Shown: positions 1 to 4,277 of the stretch, in pieces
Position numbering within the stretch: the stretch's first letter is position 1
Layout: every line of letters starts with the position of its first letter
Assembly: GCA_007122945.1 (NCBI GenBank)
Contig: SKSP01000158.1
Coordinates: 1 to 5,908, forward strand
DNA: 5,908 bases
Source: Ilumatobacteraceae bacterium
Lineage (GTDB): Bacteria > Actinomycetota > Acidimicrobiia > Acidimicrobiales > Ilumatobacteraceae
Reading direction: 5' to 3'
Made by a program: the position numbers and the translations under genes
The notes under the pieces: model-generated
What the model was told of the DNA's origin: nothing
The model's input: only the letters and a program-made list of their open reading frames with translations
Databases searched by the model: none

Positions 1-362
1 CTCGCGCACATCGGGCCGCCGCACCGGTCGCCGGCCAGATGTCGGGAGCGTCGTTGCGTCCGCGCGCCCACGGCGACCACACCGGCGGTAGCCAGCGTTC
101 CCACCGCCAGGCGCACGTCCGGCGCTCGACGCCCGCCCAGGACGCGAAGCGTCGTCGCGCCAACGTGTTGTTCTCGCTCGTGCTCGTGACGGCGAGCACC
201 CTGTTCCTCGCCGCCACGACCAAGGCGACGGTGATGCTGTACATCTTCGCCCTGGCCTTCTTGGCGACGTGCGGCTACGTGTACCTGCTGGCCCAGCTGC
301 GCCAGCGCGAGCAGGACACCTGGCCGGCCAGCTGGCCCGGCGACCACGTCGCGGCCCGCTGA
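1..362 (+). CDS. C-terminal part of a small two-helix membrane protein, possibly GlpR/SepX-like (5' end outside window)
   Basis: The frame is open from the left edge (first whole codon at 3) to the stop at 360-362. The first ATG, at 39, has no Shine-Dalgarno sequence and the codons before it are also open, so I read this as the tail of a longer protein. Counting from that ATG, residues 1-40 are basic and low in hydrophobics (Arg/His/Gln-rich, ending in KRRR). Two membrane segments follow at about 42-60 and 64-86, and then a short polar tail. A long cytoplasmic region ending in an Arg cluster, a two-helix hairpin and a tail starting RQRE resemble the C-terminus of the actinobacterial GlpR/SepX membrane proteins linked to cell division. 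That assignment rests on layout and helix character only. It could be any two-helix membrane protein. The tRNA-Ala gene starts 75 bp after the stop. Confidence 0.6.
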   Translation, partial: RAHRAAAPVAGQMSGASLRPRAHGDHTGGSQRSHRQAHVRRSTPAQDAKRRRANVLFSLVLVTASTLFLAATTKATVMLYIFALAFLATCGYVYLLAQLRQREQDTWPASWPGDHVAAR

Positions 363-420
363 CCCGTCACCATCGCCTGCCCGCCCCACCGGCACCCGTG
401 GTGCGGGCCGGGTCGAGGGG

Positions 421-426
421 TACACT
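421..426 (+). promoter_or_regulatory. Possible -10 element of the tRNA-Ala promoter
   Basis: TACACT fits the TAnnnT pattern of bacterial -10 hexamers. It lies 11 bp before the mature tRNA 5' end, which would give a leader of about five nucleotides. No convincing TTGACA-like -35 box is seen at the expected distance (around 398-403), so this call rests on position and the -10 match alone. Confidence 0.3.
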
Positions 427-437
427 CTCGGCGCTAC

Positions 438-510
438 GGGGCTGTAGCTCAGTTGGTAGAGCGCGACAATCGCACTGTCGAGGCCAGGGGTTCGATTCCC
501 CTCAGCTCCA
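438..510 (+). tRNA. tRNA-Ala, anticodon CGC (reads GCG)
   Basis: The full cloverleaf can be folded by hand. The acceptor stem 438-444 (GGGGCTG) pairs with 503-509 (CAGCTCC), with one wobble, G3-U70, the classic alanine identity determinant. The D stem is GCTC/GAGC (447-450 with 459-462) with loop AGTTGGTA. The anticodon stem CGACA/TGTCG (464-468 with 476-480) encloses loop ATCGCAC, with anticodon CGC at 471-473. A 5-nt variable loop is followed by T stem AGGGG/CCCCT (486-490 with 498-502) and loop TTCGATT. The discriminator base is A510. CCA is not encoded, because CAAC follows. The 32-38 pair is A-C. The anticodon and the G3-U70 pair independently indicate alanine. Confidence 0.97.
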
Positions 511-513
511 CAA

Positions 514-540
514 CACCGAACGTCCGTGTCCGTTCGGGTG
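514..540. terminator. Hairpin between the convergent tRNA-Ala and hsp20 genes, probable bidirectional terminator
   Basis: CACCGAACG (514-522) pairs with CGTTCGGGTG (531-540) around an 8-nt loop. The stem has nine base pairs with one bulged G, including seven consecutive pairs. It lies 3 nt after the tRNA gene and 13 nt beyond the hsp20 stop codon. There is no T-tract on either side, as is common for hairpin terminators in high-GC actinobacteria. The terminator role is inferred from position and structure. Confidence 0.55.
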
Positions 541-553
541 GTGCGGCGCCCGT

Positions 554-1006
554 TCAGCCCCGGCCGATCGGGATCTTCTTCGCCGTCGCCGCGTCGTCGT
601 CGAGCGGGATGCGGACCTCGAGGATGCCGTCGGTGTAGGTGGCGCGCACGTCGTCCTCGGTCGCTCCGGCAGGGAGACGGATCGTGCGGGAGAACGAGCC
701 GTACCGGAACTCGGACCGGTATCCCTTCTTGTCCTCGGTGGTCGACTCGGAGCGTCGTTCGGCACGCAGCCGCAACTCGTGGTCCGACACGGTGAGCTCG
801 ACGTCGTTGTCGGGATCGATGTCGGGTATCTCGATTCGCACGACGAGCTCACCGCCGTCCTGGTACTCCTCCACCTTGAGCTCGCTCTGGTCCATCAGGT
901 CCTTGAACATCAGGTCCCGAACGCTCTCGGGCCAGAGCAGCGATCGTCGTCCGGGCCATGCCGGCCATTCCGATTCCTCGTCCCGTGTTCGCTTCATCAG
1001 TGCCAT
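554..1006 (-). CDS. hsp20: Small heat-shock protein, Hsp20/alpha-crystallin family
   Basis: This 150-residue protein is of usual length for bacterial Hsp20, an ATP-independent cytoplasmic holdase that binds unfolding proteins. The N-terminal arm (about 1-41) is Trp/Arg-rich. The alpha-crystallin domain spans about 42-137. It contains the strand ELVVRIEIPDI, the conserved block YGSFSRTIRLP (102-112) and the GILEVRIP version of the G-x-L signature (127-134). The C-terminal tail carries an I-P-I motif at 145-147, the I-x-I anchor used for oligomer assembly. The ATG at 1004-1006 is chosen because AAGGAGA precedes it at good distance. A second ATG three codons later lacks that support. It lies 42 nt downstream of the CBM48-domain gene on the same strand, so the two are probably co-transcribed. 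No CIRCE or HAIR operator is visible upstream of the pair. Family assignment is secure; the client proteins are unknown. Confidence 0.95.
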   Translation of the reverse strand: MALMKRTRDEESEWPAWPGRRSLLWPESVRDLMFKDLMDQSELKVEEYQDGGELVVRIEIPDIDPDNDVELTVSDHELRLRAERRSESTTEDKKGYRSEFRYGSFSRTIRLPAGATEDDVRATYTDGILEVRIPLDDDAATAKKIPIGRG

Positions 1007-1011
1007 GAGGG

Positions 1012-1018
1012 TCTCCTT
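1012..1018 (-). promoter_or_regulatory. Ribosome binding site of hsp20
   Basis: Read on the minus strand this is AAGGAGA, a strong Shine-Dalgarno sequence ending 5 nt before the ATG at 1006. It fixes the first of two nearby in-frame ATGs as the start. Confidence 0.75.
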
Positions 1019-1048
1019 GCGTGGTGCGGGTCGGTCGATCCTCGTCGG

Positions 1049-1348
1049 TCAGGTGCGCACGACCGAGACGTGCCCGCCCGTGCCGTCGGCCATGTACTCC
1101 GTCGCCTCCGGATCGTTCAGCGTGACGGTGCCGTCGAGAACGAAGCGGTAGCCCCATCGACGGTCCTGCTCGAGTCCGATGACGATGGAGAACCCGCCGT
1201 GAGCGTCCCGATCCATCGGCAGCGGGCTCCACGCCACGAACTCGCCCACGAGCTCGGCGTGTCGCTCGCCGAACCCGGGCGGCAGGTTGAACGCGATCGG
1301 AACGATCGGCGCTCGCGGCGGTGCGGCCGTCGATCGATTCGCTGACAT
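1049..1348 (-). CDS. Stand-alone CBM48 / E-set glycogen-binding-like domain protein
   Basis: The protein has 99 residues and consists of almost nothing but one domain. After a 13-residue polar start come IVPIAFNLPPGF, then LVGEFVAWSPLPM (33-45), R47..GGFSIVIGL, WGYRFVLDG (65-73), NDPEATEY (78-85) and a final strand HVSVVR. This order matches the N-terminal immunoglobulin-like domain of branching/isoamylase enzymes and the AMPK-beta glycogen-binding domain. W40 and R68 align with two AMPK-beta sugar-contacting residues (Trp, Lys). The second tryptophan, just after the DG turn, is V75 here, and the Asn before the last strand is V94, so sugar binding may be weak. No catalytic domain or signal peptide is present. 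The ATG at 1348 has GTGGAGGG before it at unusually short spacing. The frame stays open far upstream, but that extension looks non-coding. It is probably the first gene of a pair with hsp20. Its function is unproven. Confidence 0.85.
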   Translation of the reverse strand: MSANRSTAAPPRAPIVPIAFNLPPGFGERHAELVGEFVAWSPLPMDRDAHGGFSIVIGLEQDRRWGYRFVLDGTVTLNDPEATEYMADGTGGHVSVVRT

Positions 1349-1465
1349 CCCTCCACTCGACCGCACGGCGAGGCGAGGGTCAAGGGTCTTTCGTCCCGGT
1401 GCCGGATTCGGTTCGGTGAGTGGGGTCGTGTGGTGCGGTGGGGTTCTCGGTGACGAACGGCCCGG

Positions 1466-1480
1466 CCGACGCTGCGTCGG
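1466..1480. repeat. Short perfect inverted repeat
   Basis: CCGACG-CTG-CGTCGG is a perfect 6-bp inverted repeat with a 3-nt centre, in non-coding DNA between divergent genes. It could be a small RNA hairpin or a protein-binding site. In GC-rich DNA a repeat of this size can arise by chance. Confidence 0.3.
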
Positions 1481-1646
1481 AGTGCTCGCGGTGAGCGGCC
1501 CACCACGCCGGCCGGGTCCATGTCGGTGAGGCGGCTGGCGATGGTTGTAGATCTCGCTGTCGCCGACCAGCCACCAGCGGCGATCACCCCCGGCCGAGCG
1601 GTTGCGCCCCGCGGTCATGTCCGGGGTCGAAGGTCCCTGGACGCCA

Positions 1647-1666
1647 ACGGTCACGGCCGTCACCGT
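1647..1666. promoter_or_regulatory. 20-bp imperfect palindrome, candidate operator upstream of the lipoprotein gene
   Basis: ACGGTCACGGCCGTCACCGT is symmetric at 18 of 20 positions. The perfect core ACGGCCGT is flanked by single C-C mismatches and then by perfect ACGGT/ACCGT arms. It ends 6 nt before the ATG at 1673. Because the core has no loop, it fits a dimeric DNA-binding protein site better than an RNA hairpin. The binding protein is unknown, and the operator role is inferred from symmetry and location. Confidence 0.4.
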
Positions 1667-1672
1667 GAAGGG

Positions 1673-2668
1673 ATGAGGACACCACTGGGTTCACGCATCG
1701 CCGCCGCCATCATCACCGCGCTCGCCGTCGTCACGGCGGCGTGCGGGGCCGACGGCACACTCCGGAGCGATGCGCCGCCGTCAGCCGAGCCCGCCGTCGC
1801 CGCAGGCGAAGATCGCGCCGCCATACCCGACGGGACCGTTCGGCCGGAGGTGCCGCAGATGCCGGCGCGGCCGGCGTCGGCGCACGACGGGAACGAGGTC
1901 GTCAACGTCTACTGGGGTTGGACGATCGACACCGTCTCGACGGGCTCACCGGAACGACTCGGCGCTGGAGGTCGGGTCGTCGGCGCCGGTCCGCTCCCCG
2001 AGCTCGCGATGGTGGCGCTGCTCGACGGCCCGAACGCGGTCGAGACGGAGATCGGGATGGTCACGTCGATCCCCGCCGGAACGCGTCTGCTCGGTGTCGA
2101 GGTGAGCGGCGATGTGGCCGCGGTCGACCTGTCGGACGACTTCAACGAGGGCGGTGGGACGCTGGGTGAGACGATGCGCTTCGCCCAGATCGTCTTCACG
2201 CTGACCCAGTTCGACGACGTCGATGCCGTGAGCTTCCGCATCGACGGCGTGGACGTGGACACGGTCGGTACCCATGGCTTCGACGTCGCCGCCCCGGTCG
2301 ATCGCAGCACCTTCGACGAGCTCGGTGTTCGTCCGTTCATCCTGCTCGAGCACCCGTACCCCGGCGGCGAGTTCGCCAGCGGCGATCGCATCGTCGGGGA
2401 CTCGAACACGTTCGAGGCAACCGTGGAGTACGCCGTTGTCGACGGCGACGGCCGGATCCTCGGCGAAGGGTTCACCACGGCGTCGGCCGGCAGCGGCACG
2501 TGGGGTCGGTTCGACGCGACAGTGGAGTTCGACGCCGGTGCGGGCGGACGCGGTGGCATCGTCGTCTTCGAGAGCTCGCCGGAGGACGGGTCGCCAACCA
2601 ACGTCGTCGAGTACCCACTCGATCTCCTCGCAGGGAGCCCGGTCGACGAGCTACCCCCCACGCGCTGA
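1673..2668 (+). CDS. Lipoprotein with GerMN and Gmad2 domains
   Basis: The protein has 331 residues. The N-terminus is a lipoprotein signal: basic start MRTPLGSR, hydrophobic stretch 9-20, then T-A-A-C with the lipidated cysteine at 24. Thr at the -3 position is less usual than Leu. A Pro/Ala-rich linker runs to about 72. Residues about 75-205 fit the GerMN fold: VNVYWGWTID, then LAMVALLDGP, SIPAGTRLLGVEVSGDVAAVDLSDDF, and a helix MRFAQIVFTLTQF leading to VDAVSFRIDG. Residues about 220-318 match Gmad2: ILLEHPYPGGEFASG, GDSNTFEATVEYAVVDGDGRILGEG, TWGRFDATVEF, GGIVVFESSPEDGS. GerMN occurs in spore germination GerM and in actinobacterial LpqB; Gmad2 is an Ig-like partner domain. Probably membrane-anchored on the outer face, with an unknown binding role. 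The start at 1673 is chosen because it begins the signal peptide, although GAAGGG abuts the ATG. The same-strand kinase begins 86 nt downstream. Confidence 0.88.
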   Translation: MRTPLGSRIAAAIITALAVVTAACGADGTLRSDAPPSAEPAVAAGEDRAAIPDGTVRPEVPQMPARPASAHDGNEVVNVYWGWTIDTVSTGSPERLGAGGRVVGAGPLPELAMVALLDGPNAVETEIGMVTSIPAGTRLLGVEVSGDVAAVDLSDDFNEGGGTLGETMRFAQIVFTLTQFDDVDAVSFRIDGVDVDTVGTHGFDVAAPVDRSTFDELGVRPFILLEHPYPGGEFASGDRIVGDSNTFEATVEYAVVDGDGRILGEGFTTASAGSGTWGRFDATVEFDAGAGGRGGIVVFESSPEDGSPTNVVEYPLDLLAGSPVDELPPTR

Positions 2669-2754
2669 GAGTGCACGTCGCTGCGGATCGGGTGTGTCCA
2701 CGCTGGTACGGTCGGCTCGCAACGAGGGGTCTGTGGTAGGTCCCTGGATGGGAT

Positions 2755-4200
2755 GTGGCTCGCATGGGCCTGGTATCGGAACGGTTGCGGGCCCGCGGCG
2801 ATGACGATCTCGCGTGGGCGTTGCTGGACGCGGTGCCTGATGCGACGTTGATCGTCGCAGCCGACGGCGAGATCGTGTTCGCCAACGTCGGTGTCGAAGC
2901 CGTGTTCGGGCACCCGGCGGCCGAGTTGGTGGGCATGGTGGTGGACGAGTTGGTGCCCGAGTCGTCGCGTGGGGTGCATCGCGCCCATCGTGTTCGGTAC
3001 CTGGCCGAGCCGTCGGTCCGGCCGATGGGGTCCGGGATCGATCTGCGGGCGCGGCACCGTGACGGGTCCGAGTTCCCCGTCGAGGTCAGTTTGAGCCCGC
3101 TGCGGTTGGGTGACGAGGTGTACGCGGTCGCCGCGGTGCGTGACATCTCCGGTCGGCTCTCGGTGGAGGATCAGTTGCGGCGGGTGCTGGGGACGCTCGA
3201 TGCGAGCGACGACGGGGTGTTCATGTTCGATGCCTCGACGTTGCGGTTCACGTTCGTCAACGACGGCGCGGTGCGGATGTCGGGGTACTCGTGCGAGGAG
3301 CTGTTGGCGATGTCGCCGCTGCACCTCGACCCGGACGCGACCGACGCGGAGTACCGGGCGTTGGTGCGGTCGCTGTTGGCCGATCCTGCGGCGACCGCGG
3401 TGCGCGAGGGTGTCCTGATCCGCAAGGCGGGGGTCGAGGTGGCGGTGGAGTCGTCGTTGCACTCGGCGCCCGCTGGTCGCGATGCCAGCCGTTGGATCGT
3501 GATGTTGACCCGTGACGTCACCGCTCGGCGGTCCGCCGAGGCGGAGCTGGCGCGCAGCCAAGAGGCGCTGCGCCGAGCCGAGGCGGTGTTGGCGATCGCG
3601 GATGATCGGGAGCGGATCGCACGCGACCTGCACGACACCGTGATCCAGCAACTGTACGGCGAGGCGTTGAACCTGCAAGCGGCCGTGGCCACCGTGGAGG
3701 ACCCACGACGCACCCGGGAACGGCTCGACGCGGCGGTCGACGGGATCGACTCGGCGATCAAGGAGCTCCGGATGACGGTGTTCCGGTTGCAAGGTGGGAG
3801 CGTCGCGCCCGGTGGGCTGCGCGGCCGTCTGTTGAACATCGTCACCGATGTCAACACGGCGTTGGGGTTCGAGCCGCGGTTGCAGTTCGACGGGCTGATC
3901 GAGACGATCGACGACGAGATCGCCGAGCATCTCACCGCGGTGTTGCGCGAGGCGTTGTCGAACGTCGTCCGGCACGCCGACGCCGATCGTGTGCGCGTCG
4001 CCGTGGAGGTCGGCGACCACATCACGCTGGCGGTGGCCGACAACGGCGCAGGTGTCCCGAGCGAGGTCCTCGGCGGCAACGGGCTCACCAACATGGCGTC
4101 ACGCGCCCGCGATCTCGGCGGCCGCTTCGACGTCACCCCCCAACCCGGCGGCGGCACCCTGCTGGTCTGGCGGGTGCCGTCGCACCCACCGACGCCGTGA
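2755..4200 (+). CDS. Cytoplasmic histidine kinase with two PAS domains, NarL/DevS-type core
   Basis: The protein has 481 residues from the GTG at 2755. An in-frame ATG at 2764 is an equally possible start, and neither has a clear ribosome binding site. PAS-1 (about 18-135) contains DGEIVFANVGVEAVFGH, RDGSEFPVEVSLSPL and VAAVRDISGR. PAS-2 (about 142-260) contains TFVNDGAVRMSGYSCEELL and ends in TRDVTARR. A short helical linker (about 258-285) leads to the HisKA_3 H-box RIARDLHDTVIQQL, with phospho-acceptor His293. The ATPase domain has the N-box REALSNVVRHA (Asn403), DNGAGVP (Asp429) and GNGLTNM (from Gly441), so the catalytic core looks intact. No membrane segment is seen, so it should sense a cytoplasmic or diffusible signal. 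The core resembles mycobacterial DevS/DosS, but PAS domains replace the heme GAFs and no heme or flavin ligand is evident. No response regulator lies in the window. TTG is frequent among its leucine codons, unlike its neighbours. Confidence 0.93.
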   Translation: MARMGLVSERLRARGDDDLAWALLDAVPDATLIVAADGEIVFANVGVEAVFGHPAAELVGMVVDELVPESSRGVHRAHRVRYLAEPSVRPMGSGIDLRARHRDGSEFPVEVSLSPLRLGDEVYAVAAVRDISGRLSVEDQLRRVLGTLDASDDGVFMFDASTLRFTFVNDGAVRMSGYSCEELLAMSPLHLDPDATDAEYRALVRSLLADPAATAVREGVLIRKAGVEVAVESSLHSAPAGRDASRWIVMLTRDVTARRSAEAELARSQEALRRAEAVLAIADDRERIARDLHDTVIQQLYGEALNLQAAVATVEDPRRTRERLDAAVDGIDSAIKELRMTVFRLQGGSVAPGGLRGRLLNIVTDVNTALGFEPRLQFDGLIETIDDEIAEHLTAVLREALSNVVRHADADRVRVAVEVGDHITLAVADNGAGVPSEVLGGNGLTNMASRARDLGGRFDVTPQPGGGTLLVWRVPSHPPTP

Positions 4201-4277
4201 GTCCGGTCTCGGTTCGGTTCGCCGTCGGGATGGCGATCGACGTGACGCGCGCTCGGAACGCACGACAGGGCGGCCGG

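Larger units (their letters stand above)
1349..1672. other. Divergent intergenic region between the CBM48 gene and the lipoprotein gene
   Basis: These 324 bp must contain the promoters for both directions, but I see no strong pair of hexamers. On the minus strand, TTGACC (1383-1378) followed 17 bp later by TCGAGT (1360-1355) is a weak candidate that would place transcription start almost at the CBM48 ATG. The region holds a small perfect hairpin at 1466-1480, a 20-bp palindrome at 1647-1666, and short minus-strand peptides around 1490-1576 that recall a class-II glutamine amidotransferase. Frames stay open on both strands, but none has a start with ribosome binding site or a coherent protein composition, so no intact gene is called. 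Confidence 0.5.

Noticed and set aside
438..553. Phage or island attachment site at the tRNA 3' end
   Set aside because: No repeat of the tRNA 3' sequence and no integrase gene are visible nearby; flanking genes look like ordinary chromosome.
269..1345. Long plus-strand open frame across the tRNA gene and opposite hsp20 and CBM48
   Set aside because: It runs through a perfect tRNA gene and antisense to two recognisable proteins, with no domain of its own.
1479..1488. CIRCE-like half site (AGCACTC on the minus strand) upstream of the CBM48-hsp20 pair
   Set aside because: The second half, GAGTGCT after a 9-bp spacer, is absent, so an HrcA operator is not supported.
1349..1663. N-terminal extension of the CBM48 gene up to a start near 1663 on the minus strand
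   Set aside because: The frame is open, but the extra 105 residues are Arg/Pro/His-rich without domain character, and the CBM48 domain is complete from the ATG at 1348, which has a purine-rich GGAGGG before it.
1520..1672. Upstream ATG at 1520 as the start of the lipoprotein
   Set aside because: It would add 51 residues before a clear lipoprotein signal peptide and bury the signal internally; the start at 1673 gives a normal basic-hydrophobic-Cys layout.
2707..2712. TACGGT as a -10 box for the kinase gene
   Set aside because: It fits TAnnnT, but there is no -35 partner at the proper distance and such hexamers are expected by chance.
1909..4020. Very long minus-strand open frame opposite the lipoprotein and kinase genes
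   Set aside because: Its composition is dominated by Arg, His, Gln and Pro, it has no recognisable domain, and it lies antisense to two well-supported genes; long antisense frames are normal in GC-rich DNA.
4201..4277. Terminator between the convergent kinase and transporter-hydrolase genes
   Set aside because: Only a weak CGTCG/CGACG 5-bp stem with a 10-nt loop is present and there is no T-tract, too little to call.
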